A stretch of DNA of 64,000 nt from an uncultured Bacilli bacterium (GTDB taxonomy: Bacteria; Bacillota_I; Bacilli_A; RF39; UBA660): contig CAKPDP010000004.1 in assembly GCA_934149105.1 (NCBI GenBank), positions 62,001-126,000 on the forward strand, read 5' to 3'. Positions 1 to 7,325 of this stretch are shown here, in pieces. The translations under genes were made by a program, and so were the position numbers. Position 1 is the first letter of the stretch; each line of letters begins with the position of its first letter. Below the pieces are notes generated by a model. That model worked only from the letters and a program-made list of their open reading frames with translations, was not told where the DNA came from and did not search any database.

Positions 1-8
1 GTGATAAT

Positions 9-503
9 ATGTATATTGATTTAACTAGTCTTGTTACTAATAGAGAAAATACCTTAAAAATAGATGAATATCCTAAAATATCAGAAGAACTATTAAAGAC
101 CAGTCCTCTTAGTGATCTTGAAAATATTCATCTTACTGGTACAATAAAAAAAATAGTCGATGAATATGAATTTTTAGGTCAGATTACTGGTAATATGATT
201 CTTCCAGATGATGTAACTCTAGAAGCAGTCAAAATCCCCTTAAATATAAATTTTGACGAAATATTTGCTGAAAATGATCCGAATAATGAAAATAATTTAA
301 CAATTATACAGAATAGACTTGATATTCTTCCATTTTTGTGGCAAAATATTATATTGGAAGTCCCTTTAAAAGTTAGAGGCAATAAAAAAGACATAAAACT
401 AGAAGGGGATGGATGGCGACTTATCACAGAAGAAGATTTAAAAACCTCTGATAATTCACCATTTAGTAATCTACAACAAATGCTAGATTCAAGGAAGGAG
501 TGA
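9..503 (+). CDS. yceD: YceD/DUF177 family protein
   Basis: 164 residues, ATG directly after GTGATAAT, the usual ribosome-binding pattern of this genome. DUF177/YceD proteins are implicated in 23S rRNA accumulation and large-subunit biogenesis and are almost always encoded just before rpmF, as here. The sequence shows the family's acidic middle part and the conserved stretch around LPFLWQNIILEVPLKV (about residues 105-120). It lacks cysteines, as is common in Firmicute members. Its TGA stop lies 5 bases before the rpmF ATG, so the two are probably translationally coupled. Identification rests mainly on synteny plus this weak motif. The upstream end of the operon is outside the window. Confidence 0.8.
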   Translation: MYIDLTSLVTNRENTLKIDEYPKISEELLKTSPLSDLENIHLTGTIKKIVDEYEFLGQITGNMILPDDVTLEAVKIPLNINFDEIFAENDPNNENNLTIIQNRLDILPFLWQNIILEVPLKVRGNKKDIKLEGDGWRLITEEDLKTSDNSPFSNLQQMLDSRKE

Positions 504-508
504 TTAAC

Positions 509-697
509 ATGGCAGTTCCATTTAGAAAAGTTAGTAAAACTAGAAGAGATATGAGAAGAACCCATTATAAAGTTACTGCTAATGGACTTGTTGAATGTAC
601 TAATTGTCATGAGATGATTAGACCTCATAGAGCTTGTCCAAAATGCGGATACTATAAGGGTAAAGATGTAAAATCTAAAGAAGTTAAAGCTGCATAG
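509..697 (+). CDS. rpmF: 50S ribosomal protein L32
   Basis: 62 residues beginning MAVPFRKVSKTRRDMRRTHYK, the typical L32 start: a basic N-terminal tail that binds 23S rRNA. Residues about 32-50 form a zinc ribbon (CTNCHEMIRPHRACPKCG), so this is the Zn-binding form and not the Cys-less paralog. The ATG at 509 is preceded by AAGGAAGGAG at 491-500; an in-frame GTG at 500 inside that site is not the start. A terminator hairpin overlaps the stop codon. Confidence 0.97.
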   Translation: MAVPFRKVSKTRRDMRRTHYKVTANGLVECTNCHEMIRPHRACPKCGYYKGKDVKSKEVKAA

Positions 698-714
698 TTC
701 TATGTAGTTTTTTT
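690..714 (+). terminator. Rho-independent terminator after rpmF
   Basis: CTGCATAG (690-697), a two-base gap, then CTATGTAG (700-707) gives an 8-bp stem with one G-U pair, followed by seven T. It includes the rpmF stop and closes the yceD-rpmF unit. Confidence 0.65.
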
Positions 715-771
715 AATGCCCAAATTTATTTGTAAAATTTTCTAAATAAAATTTTAATTTAATCCCAGGTA

Positions 772-780
772 TGGTATAAT
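772..780 (+). promoter_or_regulatory. Extended -10 promoter of tkt
   Basis: TGGTATAAT: TG at 772-773 and a perfect TATAAT at 775-780, 24 bases before the tkt ATG. No good -35 lies 16-18 bases upstream (TTTTAA at 752-757 is the best), which fits an extended -10 housekeeping sigma promoter. Confidence 0.7.
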
Positions 781-803
781 TGTCTTAAGAGAGTTGGTAG
801 AGT

Positions 804-2771
804 ATGAGTAAACTAAAAGAAAAAAGATTAATTAATGATATGCGTTTATTATCCTTAGATATGATAAATGAAGCTGGAACTGGTCATCCTGGTATAGCCC
901 TAGATGCTGCTCCTATTATGTATGCTTTATTCCATGATCAAATGAATTTTGATCTAGAACATCCTGAATGGTTTAATAGAGATCGTCTCGTTCTTTCTGC
1001 AGGCCATGGTAGTAGTCTTTTATATGCCTATTTATATGCTACCTTTGGAGAATACACCCTAAATGATTTGAAAAATTTCCGTAGCATCTATTCCAAAACC
1101 CCTGGACACCCCGAATATAATATTCAAAATCGTATTGAGTGTACCACAGGACCTCTTGGTCAAGGCTTAGCAACTGCTGTTGGTATGGCTATTGGCCAAA
1201 AATATCAAAGTACCCTTAATAGTAAAAAATTAAAACTATTTGATTATAATATCTTTGTCGTTTGTGGTGACGGAGATCTAATGGAAGGCCTTTCCTATGA
1301 AGCTGCTTTCTTAGCGGGCAAATACGAACTAGATAATTTAATCGTTTTATGGGATGCCAATAAAGTTAGTTTAGATGGCGAATTAGAAGATGATTTTACT
1401 ACTAAAATAGCGGACATGTATATCGATTTAGGTTGGACAGTCCTTGATGTTAAAAATGGTGAAAAAGTAAAAGAAATTAATAAAGCTATCAATACTGCAA
1501 GAAAGAGTAGTGGACCTGTTTTAATAGTAGTAAATAATACTATAGGTATTTATTCTAAATATGAAGGAACTTGTAAAATTCATGGTTCTCTTGAAGAAGA
1601 TGATTTAAATAACATCAGAGAAGAATTAGAAGGATTAGGACCATTTACCGTTGATACTAATAATCTAGCCCTTTATCGTCAAGATATAAAAGATAGAGTA
1701 GATAATAACTATAGTAATTGGTATAATACTTATCAAAGATATATGGATGAAATGCCCGAGAAAGAAAAAAATAAAGCCCTATCAATCCTTACTAATGAAG
1801 AAATAACCTTAAGATTAGATAATGTTATTGATACTACTAAACTATTTATAGATAAAACTATGCGTGATATAAATTATCAAATTATGAATGTTATAGGGGC
1901 CTTTATCCCAAATTTCATGGGAGGAAGTGCCGATCTTTTCCAAAGTACCAAGACTTACCTTAAAGGGAAATTAGATTTTGGAAGTGATTGCTATAATGGC
2001 CGTAACATTGATTTTGGAGTCCGTGAACACGCTATGGGTGCCATTATGAATGGTCTAGCTCTAGTTAATATGCGTAGTTATGGAAGTACTTTCCTAAGCT
2101 TTTCTGATTACATGAAACCGGCGATTAGACTAAGTGCTTTAATGGACTTGCCTACAACCTACATCTATACCCACGATAGTATTCTTATTGGTCAAGATGG
2201 AGCGACCCATCAACCTATAGAACAATTACCAATGCTAAGAACTATTCCTAACTTTGATGTCTATAGACCTGCTGATTATAAAGAATTACTAGGAAGTTGG
2301 AACTTAATCCTTAATAAAGCTAAATCTTGTGCCTTAATTCTTCCTCGCGGCCATGTCGAACCTCAAGAACACACTACAGCAGATAAAGTAAAATTAGGTG
2401 GCTATGTCATTAGTGAAGTTAAAACCAAACTAGATCTAATCCTTATTGCCACTGGTAGTGAAGTCGAATTAGCCATGAAATTAAAAGAAGAACTATTAAG
2501 AAACTACATTGAAGCCCGTGTTGTTAGTATGCCTAATGTTAAGTCTTTCTTAAAACAACCCCTAGACTATCAAGAAGAAGTTCTACCTAAAAAATATCGT
2601 AAAATGGTAATAGAATTTAGTGACGATCCTATTTGGTACCATTTTGTTGACAATGAAAACGACCTAATAAGAGTAACTGACTTTGGAAAAAGTGCTAAAT
2701 CAGACGATCTTCTAAAAGAATTAGAACTAGATCTTACTAGCTTAATAATAAAAATAAAAAACAGTTTATAA
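804..2771 (+). CDS. tkt: Transketolase
   Basis: 655 residues, full family length. It transfers two-carbon ketol units between sugar phosphates in the non-oxidative pentose phosphate pathway, using thiamine diphosphate and a divalent metal, in the cytosol. Visible motifs: GHPGIALDAAPIMYAL near residue 28, GPLGQGLATAVGMAIG near 116, the TPP/metal motif GDGDLMEG at 155-162, and in the pyrimidine domain FGVREHAMGAIMNG (about 405) followed by the DGATHQPIEQL segment. The C-terminal domain (about 530-655) is complete. It has its own extended -10 promoter and is followed after 51 bases by the sirA-like gene, the same neighbour order as in Bacillus subtilis. Confidence 0.96.
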   Translation: MSKLKEKRLINDMRLLSLDMINEAGTGHPGIALDAAPIMYALFHDQMNFDLEHPEWFNRDRLVLSAGHGSSLLYAYLYATFGEYTLNDLKNFRSIYSKTPGHPEYNIQNRIECTTGPLGQGLATAVGMAIGQKYQSTLNSKKLKLFDYNIFVVCGDGDLMEGLSYEAAFLAGKYELDNLIVLWDANKVSLDGELEDDFTTKIADMYIDLGWTVLDVKNGEKVKEINKAINTARKSSGPVLIVVNNTIGIYSKYEGTCKIHGSLEEDDLNNIREELEGLGPFTVDTNNLALYRQDIKDRVDNNYSNWYNTYQRYMDEMPEKEKNKALSILTNEEITLRLDNVIDTTKLFIDKTMRDINYQIMNVIGAFIPNFMGGSADLFQSTKTYLKGKLDFGSDCYNGRNIDFGVREHAMGAIMNGLALVNMRSYGSTFLSFSDYMKPAIRLSALMDLPTTYIYTHDSILIGQDGATHQPIEQLPMLRTIPNFDVYRPADYKELLGSWNLILNKAKSCALILPRGHVEPQEHTTADKVKLGGYVISEVKTKLDLILIATGSEVELAMKLKEELLRNYIEARVVSMPNVKSFLKQPLDYQEEVLPKKYRKMVIEFSDDPIWYHFVDNENDLIRVTDFGKSAKSDDLLKELELDLTSLIIKIKNSL

Positions 2772-2804
2772 ATCGACAAAATAAATAATCATTAATCCTT
2801 ATAC

Positions 2805-2817
2805 TATAATTGGTGAT
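2805..2817 (+). promoter_or_regulatory. -10 box and SD of the sirA-like gene
   Basis: TATAAT at 2805-2810 is followed at once by the Shine-Dalgarno GGTGAT (2812-2817) and ATG at 2823. The -10 to start-codon distance is so short that the 5' leader would hold little more than the SD. No -35 is evident. Confidence 0.5.
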
Positions 2818-2822
2818 AAAAT

Positions 2823-3266
2823 ATGAGAACTTTTTATGTATTTAATATTAATGATTATTTTTTTTCTATGTATAGAGAAACCCCTTATAGAATATATGAA
2901 ATGCTAGAAGATATCTATCATATTAAAAATTATGATTTAAGAATGACTGTTAGATTATACAGTCAAATGGTTTGTAAAATAAATAAAGTTATGATGAATG
3001 AGTATCTATATAATAATTATAATATGTATCAAGATTATAATAGAGAATGTAATACTCATAATATTGCTACTAACTATGAATATAGTAAACTAATTGTAAG
3101 CAATACCCACTTAAAAATAAGAACTAATAGAAATTATCCTGTTTTCTTTGAATGCTTAAATCGCTATAACAACAATATCTTTGTTTGTGACTTTGAAAAT
3201 AAAGATTATTTTTGGCTTGATAAAATAGCTAGTCAAAATATCTATAAATCCAAAATAACCACTTAA
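2823..3266 (+). CDS. sirA: SirA-like sporulation inhibitor of DNA replication
   Basis: 147 residues, almost the length of Bacillus SirA (about 148). SirA binds domain I of DnaA at sporulation onset and blocks new rounds of replication. From memory of that family, the best match is C-terminal: here FFECLNRYNNNIFVCDFEN then KDYFWLD, against an FFEVLK...F..MDFN..RYGWLN pattern. The N-terminus (YVFNINDYFF...YRETPYRIYEML) also fits the family's start. The strongest support is synteny: sirA (yneE) follows tkt in B. subtilis. No signal peptide or membrane segment. Rich in Tyr and Asn. The alignment is mine by eye, so the family call is likely but unverified; otherwise it is an unknown cytosolic protein. 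Confidence 0.72.
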   Translation: MRTFYVFNINDYFFSMYRETPYRIYEMLEDIYHIKNYDLRMTVRLYSQMVCKINKVMMNEYLYNNYNMYQDYNRECNTHNIATNYEYSKLIVSNTHLKIRTNRNYPVFFECLNRYNNNIFVCDFENKDYFWLDKIASQNIYKSKITT

Positions 3267-3311
3267 AAAGAATATTCTTATCTTTATTGAATATTCTTTT
3301 GTTTTTTTCTT
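3266..3311 (+). terminator. Terminator after the sirA-like gene
   Basis: AAAAGAATATTC (3266-3277) and GAATATTCTTTT (3289-3300) form a 12-bp perfect stem around an 11-base loop, followed by GTTTTTTTCTT. Confidence 0.85.
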
Positions 3312-3698
3312 AATCATAATCAAACATTTATCAAACTATTAATAATAACTTTAACTATCCTAGTAATTTATTTGCTAATTTACGGTATACCTTTATTCCA
3401 GCCAAATTCTTCCTCCTTTTATTTTACCAATCGTCTATTAAAGTTTTTCTTAAAGATTTCAAATCATCTTACTTTAAAAGCAAATGCTATAGCACATGGA
3501 AAAATGTGCAAAAAAGTTAAAATTATGTTGAAAAAATGTGTAAAACGAGATTAAAAATGCTGGAATTTTGTGAAAGAATTATATCAGAGGTGGTACTTTC
3601 TACATTGTATGCTATTTTTAATATGTCTCAAAGTATGAATGTATTGCTTTAAAGTAGTCATAATAATTATATAAATTATTTTTTTAAAATAGAGTAAT
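3312..3698. other. Intergenic stretch without a supported gene
   Basis: Very AT-rich. A 60-codon frame (3372-3554, +) has no clear ribosome-binding site, no recognisable domain and an odd Lys/Cys-rich end, so it is not called. No clear RNA or repeat is seen before the tRNA terminator. Confidence 0.5.
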
Positions 3699-3723
3699 AA
3701 AAAAACGAACTTATAAAAGTTCG
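3699..3723 (-). terminator. Terminator of tRNA-Arg
   Basis: On the minus strand CGAACTT-TTAT-AAGTTCG followed by seven T (A run at 3699-3705 on the plus strand), 13 bases after the tRNA 3' end. Confidence 0.85.
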
Positions 3724-3735
3724 AATATCATCATA

Positions 3736-3812
3736 TGGTGTCTCCGAGGTGATTCGAACACCTGACCGATCGCTTAGAAGGCGATTGCTCTATCCAGCTG
3801 AGCTACGAAGAC
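3736..3812 (-). tRNA. tRNA-Arg (anticodon UCU)
   Basis: 77 nt on the minus strand, complete cloverleaf. Acceptor GTCTTCG pairs with CGGAGAC (one G-U). D arm is GCTC/GAGC, anticodon stem ATCGC/GCGAT around loop CTTCTAA (anticodon TCT), and T arm AGGTG-TTCGAAT-CACCT. The discriminator is A and CCA is encoded in the DNA. It decodes AGA/AGG, the dominant Arg codons in this AT-rich window. Confidence 0.97.
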
Positions 3813-3835
3813 ATAACATCTCACTGACGAATTTA

Positions 3836-3864
3836 ATTATACTACTATTTTTTTCAATAATCAA
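3836..3864 (-). promoter_or_regulatory. Promoter of tRNA-Arg
   Basis: Minus strand: -35 TTGATT (3859-3864), 17-base spacer, -10 TATAAT (3836-3841), ending 23 bases before the tRNA 5' end. Confidence 0.75.
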
Positions 3865-3904
3865 GTAGAACCTAATAAATTTATCAAAAAAATTTCTGAG
3901 GCAA

Positions 3905-3933
3905 TTGCTTATTTAAAAAATATATAGTAAAAT
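3905..3933 (+). promoter_or_regulatory. Probable promoter of the zinc-ribbon/yidD unit
   Basis: TTGCTT (3905-3910), 17-base spacer, TAAAAT (3928-3933), ending 34 bases before the ATG at 3968. Confidence 0.5.
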
Positions 3934-3967
3934 AAAGAAAGAAAAAGTTAGAAAGTGATGTGGTAAT

Positions 3968-4414
3968 ATGTATTGTGGTAATTGTGGAAGTCGTTTAGAA
4001 CTCAATGATAAATTTTGTCAAAATTGTGGTAATAGAGTTGAAAATATTGCTGAGAACACTGCTAATTCTTCTGCCTCTACATTAAATAACAATAATAATG
4101 ATTCTAGTAGTAATGCTCCTTTAGTATTAGGAATAATTGCCTTAGTATTGTTTTGGGTCCCCGTAATTGGTTTAACTCTAGGCTTGCTTGCTCTTATTTT
4201 AGGACTAACTAATAAGAAGAATGGTGGCAATAATGTTCCTATTGTTTTAGGAATAATTTCTATTGTTATAACTATTTTAAGTTTTATCTTGATTTTGCTA
4301 GGACTATTTAGTATTTATGAATATGAGTATTATGATGAAGATTATAATTTTCCTTATTTAGAAGATAAAAGTAATAACACTAATTTAAACGATAAAGCTA
4401 GTGACTACATTTAA
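3968..4414 (+). CDS. Zinc-ribbon membrane protein (DUF4190-like)
   Basis: 148 residues. The N-terminus is a double-CxxC zinc ribbon (CGNCGSRLELNDKFCQNCG, residues 3-21), then an Asn/Ser-rich linker (about 25-50) and two closely spaced hydrophobic segments (about 50-78 and 85-115) with Gly/Leu-rich character like DUF4190. An acidic Tyr/Asp tail follows. Such proteins are small inner-membrane proteins of unknown role with a cytosolic zinc ribbon. The TAA is followed without a gap by the yidD ATG, so the two are co-translated. Confidence 0.65.
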   Translation: MYCGNCGSRLELNDKFCQNCGNRVENIAENTANSSASTLNNNNNDSSSNAPLVLGIIALVLFWVPVIGLTLGLLALILGLTNKKNGGNNVPIVLGIISIVITILSFILILLGLFSIYEYEYYDEDYNFPYLEDKSNNTNLNDKASDYI

Positions 4415-4639
4415 ATGAAAAAAATATTAATTGGGCTCATCAAAATCTATCAAAAAATACCCGGACCTTGGCACTACTCTTGCCGTCATATTCCTACCTG
4501 CAGTAATTACGCTATTGAAGCCATTGAATACTATGGTAGCTTGAAAGGTAGCTTTTTAGCCATTAAAAGAATTCTTCGTTGTAATCCTTTTGGAACTTAT
4601 GGTTACGATCCTGTTAAAAAAGAAGAAAACCTAAAATAA
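4415..4639 (+). CDS. yidD: Membrane protein insertion efficiency factor YidD
   Basis: 74 residues. YidD is a small amphipathic membrane-associated protein that helps YidC/Oxa1-type insertion. Diagnostic features: start KKILIGLIKIYQKIPGP, the Cys pattern CRHIPTCSNYAIEAIE and the end RCNPFGTYGYDPV. The length is typical. Its first base follows the stop of the zinc-ribbon gene directly. Normally yidD sits between rnpA and yidC; here it does not. Confidence 0.93.
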   Translation: MKKILIGLIKIYQKIPGPWHYSCRHIPTCSNYAIEAIEYYGSLKGSFLAIKRILRCNPFGTYGYDPVKKEENLK

Positions 4640-4686
4640 TATAAATATATTTAACTGATTTTGGTAATATTAATACTGGTGATAAT

Positions 4687-5592
4687 ATGTATAATATTAC
4701 AATTAATATTATTAAGAAATCAAAAAAGGAGTTATTATTTAAAGTAATTACTTCTTTTTTACTAAGGGCCTTGCTATTAATAATTCCCATCTATTGGAGT
4801 AAAACCATTAATAATTTAACTGATCTAATCTACAATAAATCCTACTCCTTAGTAATATTAATTATCATTTTATCTATTCTTTATTATATCTTTCAATACT
4901 TAAATCAAGTAACTTGGTTTAAATTCTATAATAAACTTTATATGGAGTATACTAAACTAATAGTCAATGATAACAAAATAAATAATTTAACCCTAGCCGA
5001 ATATACTAACATCATTAATAACGATATCGATATTATTTGTACCTTCCTAGGAAATCTTATCGTCAGAATTTTTCAATTCATTGAATTCCTAATTATTTAT
5101 ATCTATTTCTTTAATGTCAACATCTATATCTTCTTAATAACTGTCGTTGTCTCCATAATAATGCTCCTAATCTTTATAAAATCTGGATCTACTCTTCAAA
5201 AAGAAAATATCAATCGTAAAGAAAGCCTTGATTACAAAACCAGTACTACTCACAAAATGTATTCTTTGGTTAAAGAAAATAAAGATTTAACAAAAATCAA
5301 TAAAATCTTCTATAAAAATTGTACTAAATATTTGCAAGATAATAACCGCTTTAACTTATTATCTTCATTTTATACTTATCTAGTCCTAGGAATAATAGAA
5401 TTCTTTAAATATTTAATAATTATCTATTCGATTTATTTAATACAAATAGGCTCTCTGGAAATTGGTACCATTCTCTTAGTTTACAGCTATTACGATAAAA
5501 TTATTACCAATTTTGAGGTCGTAGGTACAATCAGTACTGAATATCAAAGTTTCGTTGTTTCTTTAAAAAGACTAAATAAAGTTGGTAGTTAA
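4687..5592 (+). CDS. ABC-exporter transmembrane domain without ATPase
   Basis: 301 residues with about six hydrophobic segments (near residues 18-38, 52-72, 120-160, 225-270). The fold resembles the membrane half of ABC type-IV exporters (SVIL...PxxxxxxI start, charged cytosolic loop around 165-220). It ends with SFVVSLKRLNKVGS, where such proteins normally run into the nucleotide-binding domain (typically about 570 residues in total). No Walker motifs follow; sigG starts 54 bases later. It may be a truncated remnant kept open, or a half that works with an ATPase made elsewhere. SD is GGTGAT just before ATG. Family call moderate, function unknown. Confidence 0.55.
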   Translation: MYNITINIIKKSKKELLFKVITSFLLRALLLIIPIYWSKTINNLTDLIYNKSYSLVILIIILSILYYIFQYLNQVTWFKFYNKLYMEYTKLIVNDNKINNLTLAEYTNIINNDIDIICTFLGNLIVRIFQFIEFLIIYIYFFNVNIYIFLITVVVSIIMLLIFIKSGSTLQKENINRKESLDYKTSTTHKMYSLVKENKDLTKINKIFYKNCTKYLQDNNRFNLLSSFYTYLVLGIIEFFKYLIIIYSIYLIQIGSLEIGTILLVYSYYDKIITNFEVVGTISTEYQSFVVSLKRLNKVGS

Positions 5593-5597
5593 AATTT

Positions 5598-5628
5598 GTA
5601 TAAAAAATCTTCTTTCATATCATAATTA
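5598..5628 (+). promoter_or_regulatory. Possible SigF/SigG-type promoter of sigG
   Basis: GTATA (5598-5602), exactly 18 bases, then CATAATTA (5621-5628), 19 bases before the sigG ATG. It resembles the forespore consensus (GHATR, 18 bp, CATnnTA) with one deviation in the -10. SigG autoregulation is known in Bacillus. No good vegetative promoter fits this spacing. Confidence 0.45.
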
Positions 5629-5646
5629 TATTGAAAGGAGATTTTT

Positions 5647-6420
5647 ATGGCCCGTCACAAAGTCGATATATGTGGCGTGGATACTGCGAATATTAAAGTT
5701 TTAAATGATGAAGAAACTAAAGAATTATTTAAAAAATTTAAGGAAGGAGATTTACAAGCTCGTGAAGAACTAATTAATGGTAATCTTAAATTGGTTTTAA
5801 GTATTCTCAAAAAATTTACTAATCGTGTTGATAATCTTGATGATCTTTTCCAAGTCGGATGCATTGGCTTGGTCAAAGCTATCGATAATTTTGATACTAG
5901 TTTTGATGTTAAACTATCAACTTATGCCTGCCCTTTGATCTTGGGAGAAGTAAAACGCTACCTCCGTGACAACAATTCTCTTAGGATAAGTAGGAGCATC
6001 AAAGACATAGCCTATAAGGCTTTAAAGCTAAAAGATGAGTTAGTAACTATCGATGGCCAAGAGCCTTCAAATCAGTTGATCGCTGAGAAATTAGGAGTGA
6101 CAGAATATGAAGTTGTTAATGCTTTAGAGTCCCTTCGAGAACCAGTAAGCATGTATGAACCAATATATAATGATGGTGGTGATACTATTTATCTTTTTGA
6201 TCAAGTAAGTAATAAAAAGGATGAATATGATCTAGAAAGTAAATTATCTTTAGAAAAATACCTAAATTCTCTAAAACCTCGTGAACGTTATATTCTTGAT
6301 CAAAGGTACATAATGGGCAAAACACAAATGGAAATAGCCGCTGAATTAGGAATATCTCAAGCTCAGATCTCTAGAATAGAAAAGGGTGTTATAAATAGTA
6401 TAAAAAGAAAAGTAAAATAA
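5647..6420 (+). CDS. sigG: RNA polymerase sporulation sigma factor SigG
   Basis: 257 residues, the usual SigG length. SigG directs late transcription in the forespore. Diagnostic N-terminus: ARHKVDICGVDT. Region 2 includes DDLFQVGCIGLVKAIDNFD (about residues 66-84), then YLRDNNSLRISRSIKDIAYK (region 3) and the hallmark EPIYNDGGD (about 172-180). Region 4 ends with the helix-turn-helix KTQMEIAAELGISQAQISRIE (about 226-246). A strong AAAGGAG lies 6 bases before ATG. The YlmC/YmxH gene follows after 21 bases, probably in the same transcript. Confidence 0.95.
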   Translation: MARHKVDICGVDTANIKVLNDEETKELFKKFKEGDLQAREELINGNLKLVLSILKKFTNRVDNLDDLFQVGCIGLVKAIDNFDTSFDVKLSTYACPLILGEVKRYLRDNNSLRISRSIKDIAYKALKLKDELVTIDGQEPSNQLIAEKLGVTEYEVVNALESLREPVSMYEPIYNDGGDTIYLFDQVSNKKDEYDLESKLSLEKYLNSLKPRERYILDQRYIMGKTQMEIAAELGISQAQISRIEKGVINSIKRKVK

Positions 6421-6441
6421 TATATTATATTGGTGATAATC

Positions 6442-6687
6442 ATGCGCTTATCAGAATTACAAGAAAAAGAAATAATTGATATAAGTACTGGTAAAAAGAT
6501 AGGCTTAATAATTGATGTCTCTGTCGGTTTAGACGGAACGATCGAAAGATTAATCTTAGAAGAAAGAAGAGGATCAAGAAGATTTATCAAAAATAGTAAA
6601 GACGAAATATCCGTCTATTGGGATAAAATAGTAAAAATAGGAGATGATACTATCCTCGTTAATAATAATAAAACTAACTTGAAATAG
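6442..6687 (+). CDS. ymxH: YlmC/YmxH family PRC-barrel sporulation protein
   Basis: 81 residues starting MRLSELQEKEIIDISTGKKI, a PRC-barrel protein of the YlmC/YmxH family that is widespread in spore formers and often next to sigG or sigE. The exact role is unknown. Motifs: the ELQ.KEIID...GK.IG start and a later IERLILEER strand. The ATG at 6442 is chosen over an in-frame TTG at 6430 because GGTGAT (6432-6437) lies between them at the genome's usual spacing. Confidence 0.85.
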   Translation: MRLSELQEKEIIDISTGKKIGLIIDVSVGLDGTIERLILEERRGSRRFIKNSKDEISVYWDKIVKIGDDTILVNNNKTNLK

Positions 6688-6703
6688 AGTTAGTTTTATT
6701 ATA
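6667..6703 (+). terminator. Terminator after the ymxH gene
   Basis: AATAAAACTAAC (6667-6678) and GTTAGTTTTATT (6689-6700) form a 12-bp stem with a 10-base loop that includes the stop. The T tract lies mostly inside the right arm. Confidence 0.6.
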
Positions 6704-6740
6704 TAATTAAACTGATAATAAACATAATATGGGTGATAAT

Positions 6741-7226
6741 ATGAATAATAAAGGTTTTACTTTGATAGAACTCCTAGCTATAGTTGTACTATTATGCTTA
6801 ATAACTAGTGTTGGTACCTATGCCGTTGTAAATTATATAAATAAAGCTCGTGAAAAATCTGATAACATACTAATAAGTAATATTGAAACGGCTTCCCAAG
6901 AGTATTTAGATGAGTGTAGTAGTGGACTTTCCTCTATCGATAAATGCCAATATACTAAAAGCTCTGGTTCCAATTCTCAAATAATTTCTAGAGACATTAC
7001 TTTAAATGATCTTGTGAGTAACAATTTCTTAACTATTAGTAGTACTGAAAAAGATAATCAAGAAACTAATATTCTTAAGAATAGTAAAGGTGATGAAATA
7101 AACGATTGCCAATATACCATAACTAAAACTAAAACTGAAAAATATCAAATAATTTATACAGTAACAAGTAACAATAACAATAAAGAAAAATGTCCTAGCA
7201 TAAATTATGATAGCTCTAAAAATTAA
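6741..7226 (+). CDS. Type IV pilin-like protein (pseudopilin)
   Basis: 161 residues. The N-terminus MNNKGFTLIELLAIVVLLC is a class III prepilin leader: cleavage after Gly, Phe+1, Glu+5, then a hydrophobic helix to about residue 25. The rest is a polar, Cys-containing globular domain (Cys near 56, 66, 121 and 151), probably exported. Such proteins build type IV pili or the competence pseudopilus. No assembly ATPase, prepilin peptidase or other pilins are nearby, so it is a lone gene. ATG at 6741 follows GGGTGATAAT; an upstream in-frame ATG at 6729 overlaps the SD and is rejected. Confidence 0.8.
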   Translation: MNNKGFTLIELLAIVVLLCLITSVGTYAVVNYINKAREKSDNILISNIETASQEYLDECSSGLSSIDKCQYTKSSGSNSQIISRDITLNDLVSNNFLTISSTEKDNQETNILKNSKGDEINDCQYTITKTKTEKYQIIYTVTSNNNNKEKCPSINYDSSKN

Positions 7227-7272
7227 AAATAATAGAGTACATTGTTCAAACAATCTCTCTATTATTTTTTTA
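7225..7272 (+). terminator. Terminator after the pseudopilin gene
   Basis: AAAAATAATAGAG (7225-7237) pairs with CTCTATTATTTTT (7257-7269); an inner ATTGT/ACAAT extends the stem. A T run follows. Confidence 0.8.
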
Positions 7273-7279
7273 AAATGCA

Positions 7280-7288
7280 TGATATAAT
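7280..7288 (+). promoter_or_regulatory. Extended -10 promoter of the repeat-protein gene
   Basis: TGATATAAT: TG at 7280-7281 and TATAAT at 7283-7288, 38 bases before the ATG at 7326, just after the previous terminator. Confidence 0.65.
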
Positions 7289-7325
7289 AACCAACAAAAC
7301 CAAATAATTATAGGAAGTGATTGCC

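Noticed and set aside
501..503. Mycoplasma genetic code (TGA as Trp)
   Set aside because: yceD and miaA end at TGA before their neighbours or terminators, and Trp residues are TGG.
3372..3554. 60-codon frame in the spacer before tRNA-Arg
   Set aside because: No SD, no domain, odd composition; lies between two terminators.
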